Below are positions 1 to 11,243 of a stretch of 64,000 nucleotides of DNA, in pieces. Each line of letters begins with the position of its first letter. Position 1 is the stretch's first letter. Both the position numbers and the translations under genes were made by a program. The notes under the pieces are model-generated. The model was not told the DNA's origin. It saw nothing but the letters and a program-made list of their open reading frames with translations, and did no database searches. The stretch is from Klebsormidium nitens (Eukaryota; Streptophyta; Klebsormidiophyceae; Klebsormidiales; Klebsormidiaceae), in contig DF237070.1 in the NCBI GenBank assembly GCA_000708835.1, forward strand, positions 122,701-186,700, given 5' to 3'.

Positions 1-1164
1 TGGGAGGACTGGGGACAGGCTGCTGCTCTACCGTTTTGCTGGTTTCAGTAGCCACAGCCATAATGTGGCCCCTCCGAGCAGTGGGGAAGAAGGGAGACCT
101 TGAATAGGTGCATTGCTTAAGGAGTTCCTTCAGAAGACGCAACTCTGTCCGCCTTTTGCACTGCTCGTGACGGCTTCCCCATGAGGACAGCTTGATGGGC
201 ACAGCATTTGCATGAGCGAGATTGTTTCCAAAACCGGAGAGGCACCCATGATAAGAACTGGAAGGGGACAGCCTCTCCAACGTGCAACCTACAGAAGAAA
301 CTGCCATAGCAAGGTCAATTTGTCAGCTGGAAGGCGCCCTTCCTTTCCACAGAATTGAATTTGAAGGTTGTCACGCAATGCAACGTAGACTCTAGAGCGC
401 GTGCGAATGGCCTTTTGCCAGAACCCTAAATTCGATCAACGCGCGCGAGCAGCAGGCCAACCGCGGCCGCACACCCGCGACCGCGCGGTCGCGGCCCGGC
501 GGCTCACATTATCGTCCACGTGGCATTATGTTACGTACTAGCTAGGACTCATGATGTCACCGCACCCTGCATGCATAGTAGAGATATCTGAGCACCATAT
601 GAAAAATGTGAAATGGAACCTTTTGCACTGAAGACGGTCCGACGGAAACATATACCATCCGCACCTAGGGTTGAGCCTAATGTCGCAAGTTTAAGCCCCA
701 GGGAGTGTATCGTGGAACTCTATGTACGCAAACGACGTATCATGAAGAAACTGAATCAAAGCAACAAACCACGTAAGTTCAATAAGGATCACAACCTCGC
801 TACATTTTATGCACAGGTAGGATCAGAAGGACGGTTCCATTTAAAGTGCTGATCTTGTACATACATTTATTGAGCTGCTCGTGCGTGTTTGCCTGATTCC
901 TGTCCCAGTTGCGACCCAACTACAATATGTACATCTACAGTGGTTCACTTGACAAGCAGCTCTCTGAAAGGGAGGTTGTACAGAGCGGTATGCTTTGTAC
1001 ACAGCATGAAACCCCGCTGTATTACCCGTTGCATAAGAAAGGCCTACGGACTCGGAAACTCTAAAGACTATCGTAAACGAACCCGACCTGGTACATCAAA
1101 GTAAGGGCAGCCGACATCTCCTCAGAGCGCACCCACTAGAGGACATCAAAAGCGGGCCACGGCT
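1..1164. other. Flank without a convincing gene
   Basis: I see no supported gene. Two short open frames near 613-852 and 889-1104 show no motif, no plausible splice sites and no family resemblance. The stretch holds a GC-rich patch around 440-500 with a perfect 20-bp palindrome at 475-494. The end of the stretch is probably the 3' side of the BSD-domain gene, which ends on the minus strand at 1165. Confidence 0.5.
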
Positions 1165-4100
1165 TCAACTGACAGTCGACCGCCCATCTTCTGCGTCTAC
1201 TGTCAGCCACTCGTTCCCGCTTTCGCTGTTGGTCCGGCTCCCGCCGTGATTGCTCGCGCTCGTCGCAGCGGGCGAGCTTGGGCTGCCTTCTCCGCTCGTC
1301 TCCTCGTGCTCCATATCACTGCTGCTGCTCACCGTTTTCAACCCCTGGCTCGCAGTTCGGTGCAACTGCACCCATCCCGCGCCCCGTGCAGGGTCCGAAG
1401 ACGACCCCGCCGAACGGTTATCGTCCGCTACTCTCGTGCCGATCGGCTTCAAAACCGGGACGACGTCCTGGCTGGCCCCCTCCTCCTCCTCCTCCAACTC
1501 GCTGAACGACGACTCGTCCTCTTCGTGGGGGTCGCTCTGCCCCTGCTCGCCGCCCCCCTCGCCGTCGTCGTCCAACCAATCATCCACGTCTTCCTCGTCC
1601 GCCCCCTCACGAGGCCCTGTTTGAGCAGGGCCCACCTTCCCTGCAGCCGCTGATCCGTCCCCGGCCTCTCTTTCCAGAGCCTCAGACTCCACCGCTTTTG
1701 CAGCGCTCACATCGGTCTGCTTTGTTGCTGGCCGGTCGCCCGCCTGCGAGGCCTTGTTTGCCGGCGTGTCGACAGTTTCCTTAGATGCTGGTGAACCTTT
1801 TACCGGGTGAAGGAGGGCCTGTTCAGCTGCAGGGCCTGGAACCCCAGTCTCGAAATTGTCGTCCGGCAGGGGTCCCCTTTCCTTCCGCAGCTTTTCCAGG
1901 AGCAGCTTCCGTTCCGTCAGGATCTGCAAGAAGGGTTGAAAGAAAGCAATTACTTCAGGACTGCCGGCATAACAGCGACAAATCCTTGCTAATGGAACAC
2001 CTTTGTCACTTCTACCCTTTCCGTACTACTGCAACAAGAAGCCTTCTCCCCCCAGAAATGGCGTTGGCTTGTAAACCTAGCTTGAGCTTGTAAACTGGAC
2101 GATCGAGCTGAGACAGGACGACGTAAGAAGAACGATTGGAAGGAATGTCTTTCGAAGTCAATCCCAACTACGTTTCAGTCACAGCAATGACTGTTCGCAA
2201 TTGCCATCGTACTCCTTGTAGAATGCTTGAAGATGCATGACAAGAGATGCCTGACTTGCTCAAATGAAAAGACTGGCTGTACTTCAAAAGAGCAACTCAG
2301 TTTGAAAACCGAAGGCACCTGAAAAAGGCTCACAAGGAGTTATGTCAACACCACCGGTGATTGGAAAGGCTAGGGATTCCATACGGGCTAAGAGAAGAGA
2401 AGCGGCAACCGGAAGGGTGCAACTACAGAGGCAGCCATATCCACTTGTGTTGTCCTTAGAGGATGAAAACTTTATGTTGTGAAAGATAAAGAGGTCGGAG
2501 GGCTGGGAAGCGTGTCTACTCAACCAAAAGCACGACCTGTGTGCTAACAGTAAGTAGGAACGAAGCTTCAGGGGCCAAGGCAGCAGCAAAGACGACTTTA
2601 CTACTTGCTCTGGTGCGGCGTGCCTTGGTGAAGATTGAGAGATGCACAAGTGTACAAGAGAAACGACAGGCTGGCAAACATGACGAACAAAGATAGGCAC
2701 CTCAGGTGTCAGTAGCTGTGCGGCGCCCGTGGTCCCCAGCCGCGAGGCGAGGAGCACAAAGTACACCCGCCAGAAGCGCTCCTCGGACATGAAGGCCGGG
2801 CAGAGCTCCGTTCGCATCGCTGCGATCTGGGGGGCTTCTTGCTCCAGGACGTAGACGTGATCTTCTTGGAGCTCCGTCAACGCCAACTCTGCACCACAAA
2901 AATGAGGCTTTCTTGATCAGAGGGTGGGGGGCAGGGAAGGGCTGAACTTCAAAACATTCCCTACTCGCAAAGAGGCCCTAACAAAGTGAAACTTGTAGTG
3001 CAAGCTGTGAACTGTGCGTAAGCACAGCCTTTCCAGAAGGGGACTGCCCATTAGCAACTAGTCAGCTTGCTTCACACCCTATCATCTTCTGAAGGGGGGC
3101 GTAGGAATGAAAATACCAGTCCAGTGTTGGGACTCGATCTCTTGATGAACACCAGAGCATGGGCATGGCAAGTTCGCTATACAATGAGTGATCAAAACTG
3201 CTAATTTGATTGTTCCGAGAACTACTAACTTCATCTCCTTCAGATAATCTGGATAGAGCTGCAGTTGCACAGAAGAAAATAGAAACAGAAGCAGCACTTG
3301 TGACAGGAGAGTAGTTGACATCATCCGTTGCATTTTTGAGCAACTTAAAGCCAACAAGAAGGCAGACGTTCTTTCAAAAAGGAGGCAGACGCCCTCTTTA
3401 AAAGGAAGCTGCAAATGTATTTGTGAACGGACAGGTATGCGAGGCAGCCGGGCAGGAGCCGCTGTGCAAAAGAGATACCATCTGCTTAAACACACCGCAG
3501 ACTTAACTCTATAAGACTGGGGCTCAGGTGGTCATATGCTTGAACAAGGTGCGCGCTTGGGACGATCGCCCGAAGTCGTGTACACCTAAGAGCCTAACTC
3601 AATCTCAAAGTTGCCTCAGGAGGTTCATTGCACAAGGCACGACGATCGCATTGCTAAAAGGGCAATGCTGTCCAATCAAAGCTGCTCAAAGACATTGCTA
3701 AAAATAAACATAGAAGGGGAAGTACCTCAAAATGCACAAGAAGCCGACAAACCACGAGCTTTGAAAGAGCGGCCCCAACCAAGACTGCATACCTTCTGCG
3801 GTCTCGTCAGAAGACAGAGGGAAGTCCAGCCACGTCTCAGGGTGCGACGCAATGCTCGTGGCGAATGCGACAACCTCGTCAGTCACACCAACTGCCTCAG
3901 GGTCGACCTCTTCATCCTCATCTTCGCCCCTTTTCACCAAGCTGAGCATGTCCGGAAAGCGCAATGCCAGCCTTGAAAATCCTGAGGCAATGCTCCCGGT
4001 CAACGCCTGGAAATCCTTTTGCACGCCGTCTGCCGGACGCGCGTTGGCCGGGGGCTTGTTCACCAGCTCGAGCTGGCTGGCACTCTCAGGTCCAAAATTA

Positions 4101-4780
4101 GGGTTCTCAGAAGGAATCGTCTTGGTGGGACTCAAACTGCTTTCTTCCGGCTTGGCAGAAGTATCATCCTCCGCCCGTTTCTCGAATAACACAACCCTCC
4201 TGCGATGACTTGGCAAGAGGTCCTCCCCAGTCACGACCTTGATGACTGATGAGAACCTGCTGATGCTGCTGCTGAGCGTCCCAGTCAGTTCTGACATGTC
4301 GGCCTTGAGGCCCTTCATCTTTGGGGGATTATGTTCTACCACTGGCTGGGCAGAATCTTCTGTGTCCACACTCCCGTCGCCTGCCTCCTCTGTTTTCCTG
4401 CTGGTTTCGGCATCTCGGCCCTCCTCAATTGGCTGACGTCCTGCGCTCTCCTCGGTCTCTCCAGAAAAACGAGCACTTTCCTCCCTGGCAGCTTCTCTGG
4501 TAGAAGCCTCAACCGGCTGCACTCCCTCTGAAGGGCCGTCAACAAAATCATCTTCATCATCCCCAGGCAGGGGTTCTCCGGCTAGGAAACTCCCCAGCCC
4601 CTTCACGAGCCCAAATGCACTGGACCCTCGGAGGCCACGGCTAAAGGACTGTGTCAATTCAGTCAAGTCCTCTCTCACACCTCCCGTGTGCCCTTTCTCT
4701 CCCTGTGTATCACTCTCAGTAGTTGCAGGTGCGCTTTCAGCCCCTTCCTCCCCACCAAGAGCACGCTGCCACCAAGACAT
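1165..4780 (-). CDS. BSD-domain protein, three exons
   Basis: Spliced minus-strand gene: exon 1 4780-3793, exon 2 2888-2701, exon 3 1923-1165, encoding 644 aa. All junctions are GT-AG and the phases agree (1, then 0). The N-terminus (MSWWQRALGG, then GVREDLTELTQSFSRG) is the pattern of plant BSD-domain proteins. Exon 2 carries the domain core, with LCPAFMSEERFWRVYF and the invariant FW pair, followed by LLTPE and ILTERKLLLEKL across the exon 2/3 junction, as in the family. The rest is low-complexity and acidic: a DDED-rich patch in exon 1 and long D/E/S runs before the end in exon 3. BSD modules occur in TFIIH p62, synapse-associated proteins and DOS2-like proteins; in plants the role is poorly known, so I assign none. 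Start: first ATG, immediately before the conserved MSWW. Divergent from the phosphatase gene at 5617. Confidence 0.85.
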
Positions 4781-5616
4781 TATAAGCCAAGCTTAAGTAA
4801 GCAAGCGCAATGTCACACGGTAATGTGGAACATCTGGAACGTCTGTCCTGTTACACAATTGAGATGTTCAACTCGGACGGCCCGGCTTTCCATCAAACGC
4901 CCAAGTATCTGTGGCAAGCAGTTATGCCAGGGCAGACCGCCAGCTAGCTTCCGCTGCACAATCACTGCCGGAGAGCTTCAATTTCACCTTGAAGTTGTGC
5001 ATCATCTCTCCCCGACCGCTCTGCCGTAGCGCTTTGAATGCAAGCTACCTATCCGTAGTCCGCTGGCGCTCTCCACGTCTCCCCTTCGCAATTTCTGGCG
5101 GGCCAGCATGGTTCCGAGTCTGCTCGGCAATTTTCACGAGAGGATCTATTGGAAGCGCCTTATGGCCACAAAAATAAACCAATTTATGCTTCTTTGTGGT
5201 TTGACGATAGCCTGCAAAAACCCCTACCTCGACTGGAGCGAGGAAAAGGAAGCAACTCGCATACCCGTGAACTCTTCACATATACGATGTTCAAGCCCCA
5301 TTTTAAGCGCGTTTTTCTGACGGCAGCTTTGTAGAGATCGTCCTCAACTTCAAGAAAGCCCATGTGCACTGACAGTGATGCAGTGCAGACTGCAGTGGAT
5401 GCACTGGCGAAGTGCTGAGCAAGAGAGATCTTCGTTGAAGATATTTCTGACATGGTGAAGGCGCCAACTCGTAGGTAGCAGTGGTAAATTATTCAAAGCA
5501 CATGTACACGACATCAGGTGGCGTATAGGGATTCCCATCCGTCTTCCTAGGTCTCTCTTATAGCACATTAAGAACTGCTGTAGGTTCAGAGCGGGCGCAT
5601 CTGACCACTTGTCCGC
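4781..5616. promoter_or_regulatory. Shared upstream region of a divergent gene pair
   Basis: This 836-bp gap separates the start codons of the BSD-domain gene (minus) and the histidine phosphatase (plus). It must hold both promoters and 5' UTRs. I see no conserved TATA box or other element I would name. Open frames inside it look random. Confidence 0.5.
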
Positions 5617-8600
5617 ATGGCGGGCATCCATTCATGTTCTTTCAAAAGTCTGATCCAAAATCCTCTCTCCTTACGAAGAGTTGCTGCAGAAAGCTGCATC
5701 CCCTCAGCCCAAGATCTGCAGTGGGCTCCTAAGCTGGCAAAGGGCTACAATGCATGCGGAAGAAAAGCAGGCAGGTCGTCTTCTGGAGAGCTAGGGAGAC
5801 CCACGAAGTCCAGGAGAAGCAGATCTTGCTGTGCTGTTCAGTACCCTGTGGATCAAAGCCATGGTGTGTGCCTGAATACACAGCATCAGAGTGGCATGCA
5901 CTTGGGGGTGCTGCCAACTACTACAGGAAGGTCAAAGGGACGCACTGTTTGTGGAGCTGCGACACAAGTGAAGGAGCGGGAACAGGGGGTTGAAGAACGT
6001 GAGTGCCATTTTCCGTGGTTCTGGAACCTTGATCATGCGGGCCTGCTGCCGGAAAAGTACTGACAGTTCGACCTTGAGATGGTAACACCACATTTTTGTG
6101 CCGTGTTTGTCACCCACTATTGAAGCATTGAGCTTTGTTTCACGTGACCAAGTCTGAGGATTGCAAGGTGAAAAAAGGAAACGCTGTGTACAGACGTGGA
6201 TGCAGACGTTGAGTTCTGCACTCCCTGCTCTTTCAGGTTACCATTGTAGTTTCCAAACGTGCCACTTGTTCTGAAAGAATCTTCGTTCTCTCAACATCAG
6301 GGAATGGGACACTCAGCACAGAAGATTCAAGGCTTTCAGGAGGCCTTCTCACGGGTGGTTCGGTGGACTTCTCTGGGGCGACAAACCCCCTGATTAGAAA
6401 AGCACTGGAGACTGAGAAAACGATTGTGATGGTACGGCATGGCCTGAGCACATGGAACTTTGAGGGCAGAGTACAGGTGAGTGATAAAGAGTTCGCCTCC
6501 TGAAAACAAGATGTCTGCCTGAGGGCGAAGAGTGTCGAGGAACCCGGGTATGCAGAGTGAAATGTCATCAGGTGACAATGGCTTATTCTGGTTGACAAAA
6601 GTTTCTCGAGGTGTTGCCACTATTCAGATTGCAACTGCAGAGGTTCTGGCCAAGTAGTGATTCAAAGTTCTCCAGTGACTACAACGATGTTTGACGTTGG
6701 ACATGTTCTCAATGCCCTTCAGAAGGCCACTCTGTATCTGCACCAAGTGTCATTGATTCGTGTGTTTGCCCTCTTTGCGCTCATGCTTGAAGGTTAACTC
6801 GGAGGTGATTCTACTCAAGACTTTGACATAGATGAAACACAAAATCTTTCTGTATGATTCTTTCTTTCAACCACCGAGTGGGGCAACATAGAAGTTGAAA
6901 TCTCAGCATGTGTTGCGCTCCAATTCAGGGCTCCTCGGATAAGTCCATTCTGTCGGAGACTGGGATCTGGCAAGCGGAGCGATGCAAAGAGGCGCTGAGC
7001 AAGTTGAAGTTTGAGCAGTGCTTCGCTAGTCCTATCTCTAGAGCCAAGGTAAGTCTTGAGCTTTGTCTTACTTGCATCATCAATGAATGTCAGCCATATC
7101 AAGAGCAAGAATAGTGTCTCGACACAAAGATGAAGTTTTTTAGTGGAAAGCATGGAGTATTTGGAAAGGGATTTTGGGGACGTTAAATTTAAAAGAGAAG
7201 TTTTGGGAGTGAGGACTTCGTTTGTACTCTTACTTGATTGCTTTTGCATTCGAGTGTCTGAACTAAAAGAAGGACCCCCTGAAAAGGAGCAATGGTATCC
7301 AGCAATGGGTACTTTCTCTCTGTTTTGTTCGCAATTTTGAACTGTTCAGGGGGGCCTGGCTCGACTTTGTAAGTGATACTATACCTGAAGGTCTCTTTTA
7401 TTGCAGACCAGCGCGGAAGTCATATGGAGCGATAGGGAGGAGCCGCTGATCTTTCTGGACAGCCTTCGGGAGGCGAACTTGAACATTCTGGAGGGCATGA
7501 AGAACTGTGAGGCGCCCGTTTCTAGTACATCGTCTTTGCTTTACATCGTTTTGTCAATATTACTTCCCCCTGTTTTGTCAATATTATTTCCCCCTGTTTT
7601 ACCACAAGGTCATTACTGGTTGATATAAAACTGATTGAGGTGATGTTCTAACGGCCTTAGCAGCGAGATAGAGTAAGTGAATCAAAGGACGGCTCAAACA
7701 GAGCATGTATAGTTGGCTTGAATTCAGCTTTATTTCGTTTGCATTCCCCAAGCTGATTCTGCACAGTTCAGGATTCTGTAGAGAACCTCAGTCCTGGTTT
7801 GCTTGCTGAATGTTGCAACAAGTCTAGATTGACCAGTGAATCCAGGCACACTCCTTATCTGACAGGACCAGATTCGTAACCCGTCAGTGTCTGCCCTCCC
7901 TACTTGTCCCCTCCTTTCCATGTGTCCTAAAGAGAGGATCAGACCACTCAATTCGGTCAGTCAGGACTTCTCGGAGTCGCTCTCAGTGCACGGAAACGTT
8001 TGCTCAAAAGACGGTTGCGCTTGAGTATCTCTAGAAGAGTCCAAATCTGGTCGGAGCAGTTTCTTCCCTAGCTTCAGAGCCCTGCAGTCATTTCTGTACC
8101 CTTTGTCAAATCCGGTCATGGGGGCAGTACGTGTGAGCGAAGTACGTGTGAGCGATTCAAAACCTGTTGTGCGTAGCTGGCTGCCTTCATCCGGGACATG
8201 TTGAAGACGCCCTTGTTCAAGAACCGTACTGCTATTCCATTTCGGCACCTTCGACGCCGAACGATGGATAATGAGAGTTTTGCCCTTTTGGCAGGCATAA
8301 CACCTGCTAAAAACAACCGTTCTCGACCAGGATCCCTCTGAAGTGTTCCTCTGCGGATATCGGCAGGGCACATAATAAAAGTAAGAAAATTCAAGTAGCA
8401 GTAAGGTACTATTTCAGATCGTCCATCTTCGCTCTACCAATACTGGATTGAGACCAGTGCTTCTGTTTCTGCAATACAGCGGAGGCAAAGGAGCTGTACC
8501 CGGAGCTATTCACATCGTGGCGGCAAGACCCGATGCACTTTGAGGTGAACGGCGTCTACCCCGTCCGCGAGCTGTGGGACCATGCCCAAAATGCGTGGGA

Positions 8601-9825
8601 GGACATCTTGACACAAGCCACCGTGAGCTAACACTTTATTATAGTCCAGATTACGAGGTGTAGTGTCAATTGTCTTGAGGTTGTTTTGTCAGTTTCAGCC
8701 AGGGGCTTTTCATCTGGCTTCTTGCCTCTCCGGCCATCGCTCTCAGTTCGACCCCCAACTTTGAACAATCAGGTTAGTTAAGTCGTGGTCAAGTCGTTCA
8801 ACAAAACTTAGAGTGCGAAGAACGTCGCTGTTCAACAAAACGCAAATTTGCAGAGTAAGTTGGTATGCACTGTGCTAGGAACAGGGTTTGTTCTTGATGC
8901 TGTGCTGGACTTTGTAGGAACGTTTCTAAGAGAGCGACACGTGTCTGGGTATCGAGCGAAGAAGGAACGGCTGTCCGGCTGCATGAACCGTGTACTTTTG
9001 AAACTGTTAGCTCCCACACTAGCCATTCATCATACGGTTTTATAGCAGTCTGGCAGACCTTTTGTAACCTGCTGGAAAGTGCCGTTGTGATTCCTTGCGG
9101 CGACTGATACATTTGTCTGGATTGGCAGGCCACTCGAGTGGGTCAGTATCAATCCGGAAGTTTGGTCACGGCATCTCAAAAGCGGAGTGGAAGTGAATTA
9201 TGGCATCTCCAAGCCGGAGAGGAGGTTTAACACGGCATCTCAAAACTGGAGCGGTTGTTAATGACGGCATCTCAGAATCGAAGCGGAGTATCATCATGGC
9301 ATCTCAAATTTGGAGTGGAAGTCACTCACGGCATTTTGGAACCGGAGCGGACGTTGATCACGGCATTGGAAAACCACAGTAGAGGATAATAACAGCGTCT
9401 TTCTGTGCAGGGCGATCTCGTTCTGGTCGTGGCCCACAAGTCGGTGTTGCGGGCGATGCTGTGCACTGCGCTTGGTATGGGCCCCGACAGGTAGGGATCA
9501 CATACTGTAACATTTTCAGCATCTGATTACGAGTGCCAAGAAGGTATGTCACAGCACTTGCAGCACTTATTTGAGGAGCGCAAAACAAGAGAATCCAGCG
9601 CAAAGTCTGTTTTCCTTTGCCCAACCAATCTTATTCTGAATGCCGCATGGTTGTGTGAACATAAACGTATTTTTGCATCCTTCTTCTACATGCAGGTTCC
9701 GGGCTATTGACATCAACAATGGCGGCATATGTGTGTTCAGTATAAACACAAGTGGGCAACCAATGTTGAAAAGCTTAAATCTGACGTCCCATCTCCAAAC
9801 CGAAGGTGTATACTATCAGCTGTAG
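5617..9825 (+). CDS. Histidine phosphatase, 2-carboxy-D-arabinitol-1-phosphatase-like
   Basis: Seven exons: 5617-5967, 6237-6476, 6929-7048, 7407-7506, 8480-8622, 9411-9490, 9696-9825; 387 aa, all phases consistent. Exon 1 is the least certain: its Ser/Arg-rich, acid-poor 117 residues look like a plastid transit peptide. Catalytic features of the phosphoglycerate-mutase fold are present: R184-H185-G186 (VRHGLSTWNFEGRVQGSS), Arg235 in SPISRAK, Glu259 in LREANL and the second histidine H327 in VVAHKS. The order RHG / SPISRAK / LYPELFTSW / YPVRELWDHA / VVAHKS follows plant CA1P phosphatase, which removes the phosphate from the nocturnal Rubisco inhibitor CA1P in the chloroplast. A related sugar-phosphate or XuBP-type phosphatase is possible. 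Intron 5 contains a minisatellite. Confidence 0.85.
7546..7606. repeat. Short tandem repeat in phosphatase intron 4
   Basis: About two and a half units of a 25-bp motif (TGTTTTGTCAATATTACTTC then CCCCC) follow exon 4 directly, inside the intron. The units differ by one or two bases. No function is implied. Confidence 0.7.
9168..9388. repeat. Minisatellite, about 7 units of 31-33 bp, in phosphatase intron 5
   Basis: Units begin near 9170, 9202, 9235, 9266, 9299, 9331 and 9362 with GGCATCTCAAA or a variant, followed by a GGAGCGGAAGT-like half. Units are 70-90 % alike by eye. The array ends about 25 bp before the acceptor of exon 6, so it may affect the branch-point region. It is one of several small tandem amplifications in this window. 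Confidence 0.85.
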
Positions 9826-11243
9826 CGCAGCGTACGTTTTGTGTGTTGAGTGTTTAGAGATTGCATAGAGGTTGCTTTGGTACATTCATACGGTTCCTAT
9901 AATTCATCAGCCTATATTGTGGAAATACAGGCAGCAAGCAATAAGCCTGCGAGTCGAACAGGTAACTTTGGTTATGTCGTGTACAAAGATGCAGGTTAGT
10001 GACACGTCTAGTTGATTGACGCTTTTTGAGAGAAGTATTCTTCTCCAAGCCTTGGAAGAAATTTATCCTCAGGACTCATGGCCTCCTTGAATCGTCCTTT
10101 CATTAATTAAGTCGAAAGAACGACATTGAACACGTTTGCGTTCAGTTTCAATGAACGAAAGACGGACGCGAGGGCTGCGTCCATTACTCATCGAAAGTTG
10201 CGTTTGTAAGTTCGTTGAAGTATGCATGTCTTACATGTTGGTACACAATCTAGTGCATGTCGTTTCCACATGATTTGCATGCGGGCGCCTTGCAGCACAA
10301 CCATGCATGCTCGCACATCGGCCCGCCCAGGCGCGATCTCCTGAGGGTGCACTTAGATCCATGCATGCATGCGTTTCTCGATGGCTGTCTCACATGCAAT
10401 CCTTTGAAAGCGCTTGCAAAGACTTGAAATTGCATACGTATGGAACTGCACAACAACTGCCGCGCGCAGATGCGCAATCTACAGTCAGCCCACACACTGT
10501 CCAATGATGACTTTGGCAATCAAAAGGATTTGCATAACAGCTGCAGTGCATACTAATCGATAGTCCATCATGCCGCAGCATTGCGGCACAAATGCACCAA
10601 AGCCTTCAGGGAACTTCGAAGGACATCCAGGACATCATTGAAAGGATTCAGGGCTCATGTAAGGGTATCCAATTTGTGTTTCCTTATGTGGTGCGTCGCC
10701 TGCTGCGCCTGGAGGTTCAGAAACTTGCCCGAACTTGAAGCGGTCTTCTATGTGCGTGGTGCTTAGCCCGTACGAGCTCTCATGTGTGTCCTTCCAACCC
10801 ACGAGCTTCTTACAATCATCGAGAACCACTTCTTCATGCAGTAACGGTCAACCTCAGCAAACATCAAGCGGACTGAACGCAGAAAGTAGCCGGCTGATGA
10901 GCAGGAAAGGCTCATCGCCGAAGCGAACCCCATTTTCGGCCCCCCTGCACATGTCAAGTCACAATCGAGATTAGCCCATCTGCCTCCACAGCACTTGGCA
11001 AAGCACGCCGCTCCGGCTCACTAGCGCTAGAATATCGTGCAGAGAAACACGTCAGGCTAAGACGAACTGGCTGTGGGCTTGATCAGCGAAGCTCTAATAT
11101 CCAAGGACACCGTGCGCTTCACATTCAGGATATGACACAAGTCCAGAGGGGCATCGTGTGGTGGTATCTTAAATACAGGGGACTCGTCAACATCAGCAGA
11201 CTGGATTCAAGGAAGGGTGTACGGGATCGGAGCACAAAAGCTG
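9826..11243. other. Intergenic; possible decayed coding stretch at 10590-10980
   Basis: Downstream of both convergent genes (phosphatase plus, MRE11 minus). Several CATGCATG motifs lie near 10303 and 10361. On the plus strand at 10594-10740 a frame reads SKDIQDIIERIQG and FVFPYVVRRLLRLEVQKLA; after a shift, 10800-10850 reads HELLTIIENHFFMQ. These look protein-like but are broken by stops and shifts, with no family I can name confidently. A pseudogene remnant is the best guess. Confidence 0.35.

Noticed and set aside
1246-1653. Open frames on the plus strand opposite the BSD gene's last exon
   Set aside because: They are antisense shadows of the acidic GAG/GAC-rich coding strand.
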